Shown here piece by piece: positions 11,927 to 24,476 of a DNA stretch of 64,000 nucleotides (position 1 is its first letter; the number at the start of each line of letters is the position of its first letter). The DNA lies in contig CM022670.1 of assembly GCA_012295275.1 (NCBI GenBank), positions 13,584,583 through 13,648,582 on the forward strand, in the 5' to 3' direction. This DNA comes from Chrysomallon squamiferum. Its lineage: Eukaryota > Mollusca > Gastropoda > Neomphalida > Peltospiridae. The notes beneath the pieces are model-generated. The model was not told the origin of the DNA, did no database searches, and saw nothing but the letters and a program-made list of their open reading frames with translations. The position numbers were made by a program, and so were the translations under genes.

Positions 11927-13528
11927 GACTAGTACTAGGATATAATTCAAGTACCTGAACCATTTGAAGATTTAAACATAAAATTATTTGATTAATATCT
12001 ATCCAATGAGTATCAGTTTCTGAGAATGTGTAACTTGTATGTTTAGCAGATGGTACTAAGGGTGTCAAATCAAATCATTTTTATACTGATGTTGATATTA
12101 TTTTCACACCTCAAATCTATACATAGGCTGGACAATGGTTAAAAATTAATTATTTTCTAGATATTAATTTCACATATATACAATTATAGATACAAATGGA
12201 CATATATTATGTATAATGACAGACACTGCCCTAAATTGAGAAATGCAGATATCAACACAAAAAAATGAATGTTTCACCGATTTCCATAAACAGATGTCGT
12301 CCTGTAACATAAATATATAGACCGCCTGAAATACAATAGCTGGTATCAAACCCTCTATTGGCATCATTAAACAAAACAAACTTTTAATATTTTATTTGTA
12401 ATGTTTTACTGGGTTATTAAAATAAAAACATATTATCTACAAAATTCTATTATTTTAGATAAGTAAATGTAGTGGCTGTATACTAACAGTAAGTACCATG
12501 AACAACTTCTATTACTGTGAATGTTTACCTGGCCTTGGACCAGTATTCCAGTGTCTATTTATGTGCATCTGTTTAATCCATCAACCACAATATGCATTTA
12601 GCTATCTTGATCAGCTACTGTTAACCTCGGAAATATAATATTTTTTTATTCCCTGTGTTGCAAACATCATTTCAAGCACGAAACAATTTGTTATTCAATC
12701 AATGTCACAAACACTATTGTCTCAAATTTTAAAACGTGTAAAAATCAATAACTATGATTTTTCAATACAAAAGCATGCACAGAATTGAAATAACGATGCA
12801 TTTTGATCAGTCTGAAAAGAAAATCACGTGTGTTTGTGCATCTAGGGAAGAAAGTGTAATATGCTTAAACTGCCAAACGACTCTGCAGAGGGTTATATAA
12901 ACATTGTTCTAATTAGTGACTTATCGAAGATTACTATGAAAACAAAATAAATTAATATTTTGAACCTGTTGCATTAATCCAAATCTGTAAATTTAAATAC
13001 TACTTTGATGATCTAAAATGAAACTACATAATAATAATATTAAAATAATAAAAAAATTAAAAAATTAAAAAATAAATTAATTAAAAACATTTTAAAAATA
13101 AAAAAGTTGTTACAACAAAATAATTTTAATACAATATCAAACATCACTACAACTCATTGATCAACTCTCCTATCATCATCTGTTGTATGTTCAAATACTT
13201 TTTTTTTTTACACATTTGATCCATTTCAAGATTTCAAACATCAGATTTTTCAAGTGGAGTTATGCAGAACAAAAACAGCGAATGCAAATACAAATGGCCA
13301 TTAATCACTGTGTGTGAAGTGACTTGATGGCAAATATCCTGTACTTTAGTCATTTTTTATGGATCTCCAGTACCAGGCTAGCAAACAAACAAAGTTAATG
13401 AAGTATCAACATTGATCAAAAGAACCATTTGTTGAGGGTATGATACTAAATAGACCCTGAAAAAATCAACAACTTGAACAAGGGCTGCAGCTTAATGACT
13501 TAATGGTAGTATCAAACAGTTATTTATA

Positions 13529-13559
13529 CATACATACATACATACATACATACATACAT
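13529..13559. repeat. (TACA)n microsatellite
   Basis: About seven to eight TACA units. Confidence 0.85.
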
Positions 13560-14939
13560 GTTTATTATTTCTAATGTAATTTAATGCCTGTATTTTGAAT
13601 GGTATAATTTATTTTGTATATCCCACTGGTCTGTTTTACTGATCTGTTGAAACTGTTTTTTTCTAAATATAAATATCTAAATAAATATGACAACATCAGA
13701 ATCAATGGTTCATGGTTGGTGTAGTTTATGGTAATAAAGAAAACTATTGTGCATTTGATTCAAATTTAAATTACATATTTGGCCATATATATATGTATGT
13801 TATATGGGTTTTGTTATTATTTCAAATACAGATTTAATAAATTTTGAAACATTTGTTTAGTTTAACAACATCACTGAACTCAAAACTAATTCCATACAAG
13901 GAAACATTAAAAAAAATTCCCTGAACAACAATATCTGAAACAGCAGATTCTGCTAACAAACAACTCAATAAAATCATTAACATTTCCAATCAGGGAATTG
14001 CAGCATTTAGTCATAAAATAATGCTTTTATTCCACAAATAGAGACACAGCAGTCTATTATAATAATACTTATTTTTATTTATTTATTTATTGTCTGTTTA
14101 TTACTATTGTGTTTACATCAGCAGACCAAGTGTCAAGTAACAAAACTCGTCAGTACATTAACAGAAGTAAATTACAGCAAAACCCTACAGTTAACAAATG
14201 CAATAAAACACAGCATGTTCATTAACAACACACACACTTTATTGGTTTTTATTATGCATGAAGCATTATGTACATTAATATTTCATTTAATGCTTCACTG
14301 AACATCAGCTAGCTGTAAAGCATAATATAAAAACTGCTTACCACAATAAATGAATTTTTACTTAGTAATGTCTTAATTTTAATTTCACATTGTTTTTCTG
14401 AAAACTAGACACTGAAGATGGTGTTGTCATTCAGTTGACTGCCTCTGACTGCAAAAACAGTGGGTTTTTAAGTTTTATACAAACATTGTTACAGACTGAA
14501 GAACATAATATGGCCTTTGATATATGAACTGTGGGTAATAGCTGAAACAGGAAATACCGTGTGGGTGTATTGAAAACAACTGAACCTAGAATCCATCTTT
14601 CTTTAGTGGAGTGAGGCAAACTATTGTATAAATAATTGTTATTGTTGTATCTAACAAACTTTAATATAAATACAAATTCTATGCAGTGTTGACTGATATC
14701 CACTTTCTTTAACACTGACATAAAATTTTATTACCATGACTTTTTATAGTGCATTATAACTTATAAGTGATTTTTTTTTTAATGAATAATGTACACACAC
14801 ACACACACACACACATCAACACACACAGACAAAAAAAGACATGTCTAGTAATATTATTGTCAAGTTTATACAAGAGGATTTTAATGTGCATTTCAAGATT
14901 GCTATGTCAGTAAAAACAAATGCAAACAACAAATGTATA

Positions 14940-15290
14940 CTGAACACCATTAAGAATCCACCAAGGAGCAGAATCCTTTGTCACCATTGAACACCTCTGG
15001 GTGTTTGCCATGGACGGACAGCAGCCCATAACACATCAATAACATGCTCACCAAAAACTGCACTCCTCACAACAAGACAACAAAAGAGCATGTGCTGTCA
15101 GATTATCTATGCTGTTTTTGTTGAGTGCAATAATTCCAGTCTTAGAATGGTCTATACTGTCCTCTGGCCTTTGTTTCATAAAGCAGTTGTGGGATAACCT
15201 TTGAGATCTTCAGAAGGAACTCGAGGATGAGGTTATCCAAGAACTCAAGCAGGGGATGATTCTGCTTAGGTTTTGTGAATGGTAGACACG
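14940..15290 (+). pseudogene. decayed Tc1/mariner-type transposase fragment
   Basis: Two frames carry consecutive pieces of a Tc1-like DDE transposase C-terminal half. From 15056 the frame reads NCTPHNKTTKEHVLSDYL, resembling the conserved QDNAxPHTAR...FL block. From 15139, in another frame, it reads VLEWSILSSGLCFIKQLWDN, resembling the VLxWPxxSPDLNPIEHLWD block. A stop codon interrupts the second frame (TGA at about 15202), and ELEDEVIQELKQ follows. The catalytic Asp of the first block and the Glu of the second are not preserved, so this is a dead fossil. No terminal inverted repeats were located. Family knowledge: Tc1 elements move by cut and paste with TA target duplication. Confidence 0.65.
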
Positions 15291-15299
15291 GTTTCATAT

Positions 15300-17415
15300 A
15301 TTAGTTTTTTTTTTATTTGCATCCTATGCTTTTATTTTCTTAACTGAATGCAGTTCTAGAAAGTTTGATGCCTGTATTTCTTGTCATTTAAACTGATAAA
15401 CCCCTTACTTTGTAAAAATCAAATTACCATAGCGTGCATTAATATACCAAATTATGTTTGTTCCACTGGGTCATTTTCAATGGTCTTCAGTATATTTTAT
15501 GTGTTTTTAAATGTAAATAAATACCACCAGAAAATTACAGTGCTAGTCATTTTAAATAAAATAATAAAAGTAAAAATAATTAAAGAAAAAAGAAGACATA
15601 TATCCATATCAGTAGTTAACATAAAATGAAAATATGTGCACAATAACAACACACCACAATTTTTTTTTTTTTTTTTTTAAATTAATAATTTTATATTCTA
15701 CCATGAAGTGAGGAATAATTAGTTTTGAACTGTCGGTGAAGAAATAAGGAAAATACAATGAACTGTGTCTGATTTCCAGTTCTTGCTGCTGATTGAATGA
15801 GGCCAGTTTATATGCACAATCATTCTTTAATTTTTACATTTTCCAGTAAATACTCATACTGACAATCACTTTTCATTAAAAATGCTAATCTTAGTTGAAA
15901 ATGGTATTAGTTATTTATCTGTGCAACTTTTAACATGTTGAAAGCCATGATGAAAATTTACCATTATCTAGTGAAAAGCCATGTTGAACTAACCAACCAT
16001 CCACTCACTCACATAAAAATAATGACTTACAGCTTACTACGACTATTTTATTACAAAAGTTTAGGGATGAAGGGTAAATAAATTTACTAAAAGTCACTTA
16101 ATTCTCTTGTTGTATAGTTAAATTGTCAGTGATGTTAAAATGTAATTATTTACTACTGTTTACATACAAAAGAAACTTGGGAAACAGAAGTTTTGTAGTT
16201 GAGTACATTAGTTCACTTGAAGATTATCCTCACAACAAAATGTTTCTGTTCACTCTTTGTTGCTATACTTTTTCAAAACAGTTTCATGTTTTAAAATCTT
16301 TTGGTTATCATGAAATGCATCTAAATCTACTCAGATTTTAGGTTTGAGATAGGGATTTTGTTCTGAACACAGATAAGTGATAACATTTACAACCTCATGC
16401 TAACAAATTCAATTAGAAATAACATGTAGTAGTGTTCAATCCGGGATTATCCATCTCAAAAATAAAATGGAAATATGCTTATTTCATAAATGAACATTTC
16501 TAAGATAATAAAATGGTGAACTTAGCAATACACCTGAATATCTTTATTTCTTTCTTGAGATTCTGAGAAACGCCAAGTGAGTTCTACTATAAATCATAGA
16601 GTATAGAACGTAGTGGTAAAAATTTATGTCTTTTGGTTTTGCATCCTACATTAAGTCATGAACTTTACAAACATTTCTCTTTTTTTTATATTTGCAAGAT
16701 GATCATTTAATTTTCTACAAACTACAAAACCACAGAATAGTATTTTCACTAGATAACAGTACATTTTTAAACAGTTAAAAATCCTGTTTCTGTATATTAG
16801 GTCAAAGAGTTCCAGTTTCAGAAATAAATTTTTTAAAATGTTAAAATAAGACATCAAACCAAAAAAAAACGTTTTAGATTTGTTATTTTAATTTTTTTTA
16901 ATTTTTTTTTTTTCTTTATGGAGGCATGACTTCAGTTGATGACAAACTAGATCTATTATTCTGGATACAAAACGAAGTTAACTGTTGACAACTAAAGTCT
17001 ACTTAAAACCAGTCAAGAATCAGGAAACACTGTTTAGCAGACAACGTAACACTATAACAGCTATGTATGACATGAAAAATTTGACATTTTGATTTTTCAT
17101 AAGGGTTTATCGCACCATTTGTTCATGAAAAACCTACACAATAAATACTTATGAGAAAACGAAAATAACAACAAAAAACATTTATGCCATCAGTCCAGGT
17201 TTGTATCTTTTTTAGTCTGCGATGATGCTAATACACAAACATTTATGCACCTCAACAGTTTTAACATCATATCAACCATTCCACCGTTTTCTTTCAGTTA
17301 TTATACCAGCCCAAATTTCAAATAATTCAAATAAATTCCTACCAACTGAGCTAGCATTTAACAGATTTAACAATGTTTTTAATCTACTTCGAGTGTCTGC
17401 AACTTAATTAAAATG
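15300..17415. other. non-coding interval left of FIP1 exon 13
   Basis: A+T-rich sequence with T-homopolymers (15660-15679 and around 16890-16915). No supported exon on either strand. It probably belongs to the intron after the last FIP1 exon found. Confidence 0.5.
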
Positions 17416-17422
17416 TACTTAC

Positions 17423-17989
17423 GGTCATAAGGATCTGTCCCAACATAGGATGCACCTGTTATGGCTACACCAGGTGGTGGGGGAACACCTTTAATTAGAA
17501 TTAAAATTACAAATTAAACAGTGCAGCTTGAACATATATATAAATTATAATAAAAGCTGTAATTGAATAATGTATGTTTTGAGTCTCAGTCAAGAAAAAT
17601 AGTAGCTTTTTAAAAAAAGTCTGAAGGGAAAACAGAAATAATAATGAGAGAAAAAAAGAGAAAATATACATAAAATAAAAATAATAAAATAAAATTTTAA
17701 AAAAAAAGGAAAAAAAATCTCACGCACACACACACACACAACAACAATAATAAAATAATAAAAATCCAAATTTAATCTATAGACATATTTGAAAATCATG
17801 TTTAAAATATGCATCAGTGATATCCATGTTCTTTACATGCCAGATCAGTAAGAATGAGAAATATATCAGCTATTACCTGCAGGAGGTACACCAGGAGGAG
17901 GAACATTCGGAGGCGGCATTCCAGGAGGTGGCATGGAATAGTCAGGGACACCTGGTGGCGGTACTGAAGTAGTCTGATTATACTTACGA
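17423..17989 (-). other. FIP1L1: proline-rich region of FIP1 (exons 12 and 13)
   Basis: Repeated PPPG(V/M)P units across two exons, ending [11 protein letters not shown] plus one base. Vertebrate FIP1L1 has an equivalent Pro-rich stretch before its Arg-rich C-terminus. The donor (C then GTAAGT, read on the minus strand at 17423/17422) is strong, so transcription and coding continue to the left. Confidence 0.8.
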
Positions 17990-20900
17990 CTTTAAAAAAA
18001 AATAACAATAACAATAATAACAATGAAAATAATTTTAAAAACAAAAAGGCCAATTATGGCCATTTTTTTGCCATCAGAATATTACATTCCACAGAATGTT
18101 TCCTGCTTTTCTTGTCAATAATAATGAAAATTTATTTCTTTATTTCCTGTAAAATGTTAGCTCTATGTTCGTTTAATTTTTCACAATGTATATTATTATT
18201 TTCGTTATTATAATATAATAGAATGTAATATAAATTTTAAATTGAAAACTGAATTTTATTACACTGTACTGTACTGTATTGTACTGTATTAAATTATATT
18301 ATATTGTTATATTTATAATATAATACAAATATAATACAATATAATATAATATATTGTAGTGTAATATGTATAATGTAGTGTAGTGTAGTGTAGTGTAGTG
18401 TAGTGTAATATAATACAGTACAATTCAGTTTTCAATTTAAAATATTTTTAAATCCTTACTAGTCATCAGCACTTTCGTGGTCGCCAGGGCGACGTGAGCT
18501 GCGAGCTGTACTGCCTATAACATCAATAGTTCCACTCATTTTACGAGCAGGCGCACCAGAGCTGTGACGTTTTGCTACCTGGGACGTTGTAGCTGAAAAT
18601 ATTAAAAACAAATTCTACAAGTTTCCTTTAACATTACCTTTCACAAGATGTCAAATTTTTGTCTGCTGCTCCAATTACATGGAACCATTACTTTAAATAA
18701 ATCTTAGTGAAATATCTGTCTTTTTAAAAAGAGCTCACCAAATCAAGGCAAGAACTTCCCTTTTTTTTTTCTTTTTTTTTTTTTAGATAAGTCATATACA
18801 GTTATAAGAAACAATCCTTTCAAAATCCAAATTAAATAATAATTAGAATTTGTGTTTGATTTTTTCAGTTACCATTACTAATAACAATTTCAGTTGTTAC
18901 TCTTTTTAATTATATTATGTGTATAAAATACTAACGTATACTGGACCCAATCTGATTAGAGTCTTTGTCTCTCTTATCTCTTGTACCACCAGATGAGTGT
19001 GACTAGAATAAGAAGCAAAAAAAAGGTTAATACATTTTTTCTGATTTTTTTTAGCATTTGAAATCTGTATTAAGATATGATAAAAATGTTAATATGACAC
19101 AGTAAAAATACTGTTTCAGAGAGTTCAACACAGCCACATCCTACCACCCAAACAAATTACATCATCCTCATTAACATTACTTTAATGTTAGTAAAAGTTA
19201 ACCTCCGTGCACCTAATCTATAGCAATATATTAATATTTGTGTAGTTAAAACAAAAGTAATTTACACTGGTTTTGGGTCCGAGAGGTGCATGGTTTTCCG
19301 CTCGGAGTCTGTTGTGTTTTTCACAGTAGAGTTCCCATGTTTCCTCAGTGAAACCATAGTTGAAATAATCTGTTATGTCAGCACCTGAAATAAAGTAAAG
19401 TAAAGTAAAGTAAAGTAAAGTAAAATAAAATAAAATAAAATAAAATAAAATAAAATAAAATAAAATAAAATAAAATAAAATAAAATAAAATAAAATAAAA
19501 TAAAATAAAATAAAATAAAATAAAATAAAATAAAAATAGTTTTGCTTTTAAAGTTAACAAAAAATATTAAGTAAAATAATAACAAAATAAATGAAAATAA
19601 AATAAAAAAAAATAAAATAAACATTTTAAAAAAAAAAAAAAAAAATAATAACAAAATAAATGTCTAAAAAATTATTTTAAAAAAATTAATAGGTCTAAAT
19701 AAATGCAAAATTATTTAACAAATGTATTTACATTTTAGTAAGTTAAACTAATAATTATGAAAACACATTTAACTGCTTCATTACAGTTATAAACAGTTCT
19801 GATAAGAGAAAAGTCCACAAACAATAAACATATAAACAAAATTATCTTTACCTGGTTTATTCCAAGGTTTGTCTTCAGTTTTCAGACTGCTCAGATCAAA
19901 TTCATAAACAGGGACACCATTAATTGTCCCCTGAGCTTCAATGTCGAGCCCTTTACCTGCAGCACTTTTTGGTGCAGAGGTAGCACCTGCAATAAAGTAT
20001 CTCATGAATACAAAGGATCAGAATTTACTGTAATCAGTTTCTCAATAAACAGTGTTTAGCATCTTCGGAAATATGTATCAGAATTTTAAAAGAATTTTTG
20101 TAGTCTTATCTTTCAAACAAATATCAAGAAGTTTCCTTATTTCTGTTTGCAAATACACAGTCTTTATTTCTCTTATATTTGGCTGCATAACCATGGTCTT
20201 TATTGTCAAAAAAAGGATACAAAGAATTTCAGATATGAAATCATTCACACTGGCTCAGTGTTTATAATTTATCAAAAATGTAAATTATTTACTGTTCTCT
20301 CCAGGACAATCTTTCAGCATGTTCTAAAATTTTCACTGACTAATTTTCTAATTATTTATGTTTATGGGACAAAAATTCAACTTATTTTCAAACATATTTC
20401 AAACATATATTTACCTGTCCCTGACTTCTGATAAGCCGTACCACCTTTGAACAAATTCCGAGGAGTTCTGAAAAGGGTTTAAAAAATAATAACCAAAACA
20501 TTTTAAAAATATATATACACACATTTATGAGGCAAGCTAAATTATTTTACCTATTTTAATTATAACTTAATTCTAAATTTTTTGTAGCAATTATAATTTA
20601 ATGTTCTTTCACTACTTTTAATGATTACATAAAATCTGCAATTTAAATCTTGTTTTTACACAATTAACCGTGTCATTTCCAAGTTAACTGATCCTAACTT
20701 AAACCAAATATAATAATAATAAATCTACAAATACAGAAACAGACACTCTGATAATGTAACATCACTATATTACAACAGAAGCAATGGAATATGCATTCAT
20801 ATGTGATAAAATAAATATACAAACTTACTCAGTGGCTGTCCAGGTTTTAATGTCACCAATGGTAACCTGAACATCATCATCATCATCATCTGAATCATCC

Positions 20901-22861
20901 TCCTCTTCTTTTTCTTCACCACTCTGTGAAAATGATGACAGAGAATTCAATATTTAGTATGCTGATCTTAATATGAAATAATAAAGTAGGATTTTTAAAC
21001 TGTCAATTTTTCTTTCATATGTACACATTTACTAAATTAGGTTTAGATGACTTCTTAAAGTGTTTCTGTGTAAGTAATAATGAAAACGAACATATTTCAT
21101 ATATATCCATGTAATCAATTGTTTCTTGTACAATACTCTATAACTCATTTATGTACAAATTACTGTCAGTATCAGTATACAATTAAAATGCAGCTACTGT
21201 CAACATTTTTTAAAATACCATTTCTCCTTCTTCTTTGTCATCTTTTTTGCCTGGCTCTTTTCCAATTTCCATCGACTCTCCAGCTGACTTATTTTCATTT
21301 GTGTTGCCATTTTCAGTAACTCTGGTACTGAATGAACAAATTACAATGGTCATTTTCAGATCAGATTTTAATTTTCATATGAAAGTGTTTGTCACTTAGA
21401 TTGATACTTTTGATTTAAGATATGAAGTTGATGTTTTATTTAAATACAATCTGTGCATATTTGTATATATTTATCATTTTATATTCTATTATTATACAGT
21501 AATTGCAACCATATCCCTAGCATAAATCTACAATATTTAAAATGTGGATTTTATTGAGGCTGTCCATTTTCTTAAACCAAAAAATGTATGATACAGAAAC
21601 TTAAAATAATAATAGAAAAAAAAACTTGTCAGTGTGTTCATTTCTGTGAACTGTTATTTTATGTACATACCTAGAGTCATCATTTTTTGGTGCTTTGTTT
21701 TCATCTAATAAAAATAAAAAATAAATATAAATATATATATATATATATAAATATATAACAATCTGTTAACAAACAGTATGTTTTTTACTGGACATTACTC
21801 TTTAACTTTTCTTCTGTTCTATGTACAACACAAAGGTAAAGACAGAACACATGAAGCAATGTTTAAAATTTTAAAATACTCTTTTTTTTTTAAATCTCTT
21901 CAACAGATGGTAGCCTTAGGAAAGAAAACATCGAGCCAACTTGTCATAGCAAATATATTTAATGTTTATTTTTTACAGATAGTTTAAAAGCTGATATATT
22001 ACAACATAATTTAGGGTCAATAAGAAACATAGATCAAATTTAAAAAATATGGATTCATCAATAAAATTTCAAATAAATTCATTTAACATCTTTGAACAGT
22101 TTGAAAATCATTCAAATGGCAGTGTTAGTAGCTGGGTTTCTTTACTTTATTTTACTGTAATGGTATAAATGTTTCTCTGTCTCTACCAATATGCTTGAAC
22201 GTTTGTTGCAAAGAGGTACTGGTTACACTTTTTCACACCTGTCAACTCAGTTTCACAAATACTCAATTTCTTTATAAATATCAAACTAATTGTGAATATT
22301 TCTGTATCTGTCTACATTTTTATTACCATTTACATCATTTCGCTCAGAAACTTTCTGTGGTTTGATAGTTACATTTGGAGTAAAGCCTTTAAATTTCAGC
22401 TGAGAATCCTTGTCTATGTTGAATGTATCATAAATTTTTAACAGCTTCTGTGGGTTTTTTTGGTTTTTCTTTAGGAGACATTCTTTTCTAGTGATATGTT
22501 ACGGGTAATTTACAGAAAATTTCTTTGAATTCTGTCATTTTATGATTTAAAAAATAAAATTATTTACTGCCTTCATCATATAAAAAGGTTATGGTTGGAG
22601 TTTCAAGATTTCAGTTATGTTATTATAAAGCTAAATATAAAAAGTACTTATATCCTTTCAATCCTTGATAGTTGTAAATTGAAAACCCAAATTTGAAAAT
22701 AAAATGTTAATGCTAAAATAGAAATTAGAGTTGACATCTTGAGATTTTTGTTTTAAATATATTTAGGATTTACATTTGTCACAATATGCTAATATATTAA
22801 CAAAAAATGTATAAAAACAAATTAATTAATTTAGAAATTTTACGATTACAATAAGAAAGCG

Positions 22862-22899
<38 letters not shown>

Positions 22900-23313
22900 A
22901 ATTTAAAAATTAAATATCCTGTAATGTCAACATTCATATTCGATAATGAATATTTATACATAATATACAAAATAAATTGCATAAATGAAAGGGCCAAACT
23001 CAAAACACGATGTATGTTATATCACAGATCAACTATCATGATTAACATGATACTATTCTGAGTATTCATTCTCACAGCTTTGTCGTTTGTTTTAGCTGTG
23101 ATTTAGACCGTGTACCACTGAGTGGCGAAGCCGCTGTGAAAATAAAATATATGATAAGCTTTATTTTGTAAATTCCCAAAGTAACATTAATGTTCAGGAA
23201 ACTTTATTGAACACTGGCTGATTCGTGAACAACATTTGAATATAGATCATACCCCCATATAACCAAGCTTCGTCATCTTCTGTTGAAGGCAACTGCGCGG
23301 AGGTTGCCGCCAT
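17423..23313 (-). CDS. FIP1L1: pre-mRNA 3'-end-processing factor FIP1 (13 exons, 3' end not found)
   Basis: FIP1 belongs to the cleavage and polyadenylation specificity complex and links poly(A) polymerase and RNA to CPSF in the nucleus. Coding exons in transcript order: 23313-23253, 23133-23076, 22487-22327, 21704-21671, 21327-21219, 20923-20829, 20467-20415, 19986-19852, 19384-19266, 19002-18936, 18592-18460, 17989-17877, 17488-17423. They total 1204 nt, and all phases agree, giving 401 residues plus one base. The start [20 protein letters not shown] parallels the EEEWLYGG of vertebrate FIP1L1. An acidic [17 protein letters not shown] stretch precedes the core. Exon 13 ends with a clean donor inside a codon, so C-terminal exons (usually Arg/Asp/Glu-rich) are missing from what I can recognise. 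Exons 2 and 3 are the least certain. Confidence 0.88.
18235..18442. repeat. 208-bp hairpin with 21-bp perfect inverted termini
   Basis: The 21 bases at 18235-18255 (core AAATTGAAAACTGAATT) are the exact reverse complement of 18422-18442. Further inside, ACTGTACTGTATT strings on the left pair with AATACAGTAC on the right. The centre is TA-rich plus a (GTGTA)n array at about 18370-18410. The whole lies in the FIP1 intron, 18 bases from the exon 11 donor at 18460. It may be a MITE-like fold-back element or a grown palindrome. Confidence 0.75.
19266..19986 (-). other. FIP1L1: conserved FIP1 core (exons 8 and 9)
   Basis: Exon 8 (19986-19852) encodes [20 protein letters not shown] and then DKPWNKPG. 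Exon 9 (19384-19266) encodes [20 protein letters not shown] and EKHNRLR. Together they match the Fip1 signature (INGVP...DKPWRKPGADxSDYFNYGFNExTWxxYCxKQ), the part of the protein that contacts CPSF30. This is the strongest evidence for the gene identity. Confidence 0.92.
19388..19536. repeat. (TAAAG)n-(TAAAA)n pentanucleotide array
   Basis: About six TAAAG units followed by some 23 TAAAA units, running to within 4 bases of the FIP1 exon 9 acceptor. On the minus (transcribed) strand it is TTTTA/CTTTA and supplies the pyrimidine tract of that 3' splice site. Confidence 0.95.
22862..22898. repeat. poly(A) homopolymer
   Basis: An uninterrupted run of about 36 A (T on the transcribed FIP1 strand) inside the intron between exons 2 and 3. 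Homopolymers of this length are often mis-sized in assemblies. Confidence 0.9.
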
Positions 23314-24476
23314 GTCTTTTCGTTTTACGTTTTTCTCACCTTTTTCGGGCACCCTGCAACAAATTTTGTCCAAAAACCCACAGTTATCGTTTTATTAATA
23401 AAACTGAAAATTATAAATAAAATAAAAATTGTACATTGACACAATACCATATATTTCTCCAAGTTTCAAAAAATTTAAAATTCTGTCCTTTAAAAATATT
23501 TAAAGTTTAGATTTAGATTTTTTCCATGTATGTTGACTTTATAATGTTAAGGCAGTTCATCCAAATATCAAATACTAACAAACGTTTAGGTAACTTTTAA
23601 TCGTCTTCTGTTTAAAGAGCAACTTCAATTTTAATATAATATTTGACTTAATTGTTTATACTCATACATACGAAACAAAATCTGGAATCGATTGGGGAAT
23701 GATGAATAAAAACAATCATTACTAATGGAATGTAAGTTTCTAAAATGATTTTACTGCAACAACAACAACACTGCAAAAGGATATTTTTGTGTGGAAATTA
23801 ACCTACAAACAAATCGTAATGCCTGCGCCCAGTCTGTGCATTAAAAAAGAATTGTGAAATTTTGTTTCTGCATCGGGATTAAAACATTTAATTTGTTTTG
23901 ATATTATGTAAGTGAATTCATTGTCTCATAAATATTTTTATGATGGTATATCTATATGTAATCGTATCATGCTTGTTAAGTTGTTACCAAAATAAATTTA
24001 TAACTAAAATTAATGACAAAATGTATAAATCATAATAATAATGTCAATTATATTTCATTATATTTATAATGATTATTTTTTTATGCTCAATTTCTGTATC
24101 TCTTTCAGCAAGAAGTCAATTATTTATTATAAATAACATCTAACCAGAGTAAAGAACTGGTAAAAATATATAGCAATGCGTTAAAACTAAAACTAAATTA
24201 TATGAAATGTTTGTAACTATGCTTTACAAATTATTTATTTTATGTTCGATTTTGACCATTGCATTTCCTTCTCTTACACGTAATTCAACTTATTCAGCCT
24301 CAAATTTGCACTTCTTGGTGATTCTGACGATGCATTTTTAATTCAAAAAAGTAGATTTATTAAAGAAGATGTACATAGTTTGTGACAAATATTAACATCT
24401 CTTATTCTTAAAAGTGCTGTAATTGCATAATATTAACAGTTGCATTTTTATAATTTTAATTTTTTTTTTTTTCAGA
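23314..24476. promoter_or_regulatory. shared FIP1 / MTIF3 bidirectional promoter interval
   Basis: The two start codons (23313 minus, 24477 plus) are 1.16 kb apart and point away from each other. Next to the FIP1 start there is a small G+C- and CpG-richer patch (about 23295-23350) in an otherwise A+T-rich landscape. The FIP1 start itself lies in ACATGGCGGC, a good match to the YY1 element AAnATGGCGGC that often overlaps initiator codons of housekeeping genes. Untranslated first exons of MTIF3 must lie here because its first coding exon begins with a splice acceptor at 24475. Confidence 0.5.

Larger units (their letters stand above)
9641..14900. other. long non-coding interval, possible FIP1 intron or 3' flank
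   Basis: No exon with protein similarity was found on either strand. Contents: an AAT array (10048-10085), a diverged SINE tail (11821-11926), a TACA array (about 13529-13559) and a CA array (about 14792-14814). Between about 10430 and 11560 the DNA is unusually free of simple repeats, with homeodomain-type TAATTA strings and an E-box (CAGCTG near 10648). That is compatible with regulatory DNA but proves nothing. FIP1 (minus strand) must continue leftward from 17423, so part of this interval may be its intron. Confidence 0.45.

Noticed and set aside
14405-14448. Possible short last exon of FIP1 (minus), phase-compatible, ending in TAG after 13 codons
   Set aside because: Acceptor and phase fit, but the peptide has no FIP1 resemblance, and short compatible exons are expected by chance in 17 kb.
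15189-15234. 9-bp inverted repeat GGATAACCT / AGGTTATCC
   Set aside because: Explained as part of the transposase relic; no sign of a terminator or element end.
19373-19654. Phe-Ile-Leu-Tyr repeat protein on the minus strand
   Set aside because: Translation of the TAAAA pentanucleotide array in a FIP1 intron.
24423-24476. Upstream in-frame ATG for MTIF3
   Set aside because: It lies in T-rich intron sequence before the acceptor at 24475; the residues are hydrophobic low-complexity, unlike a presequence.
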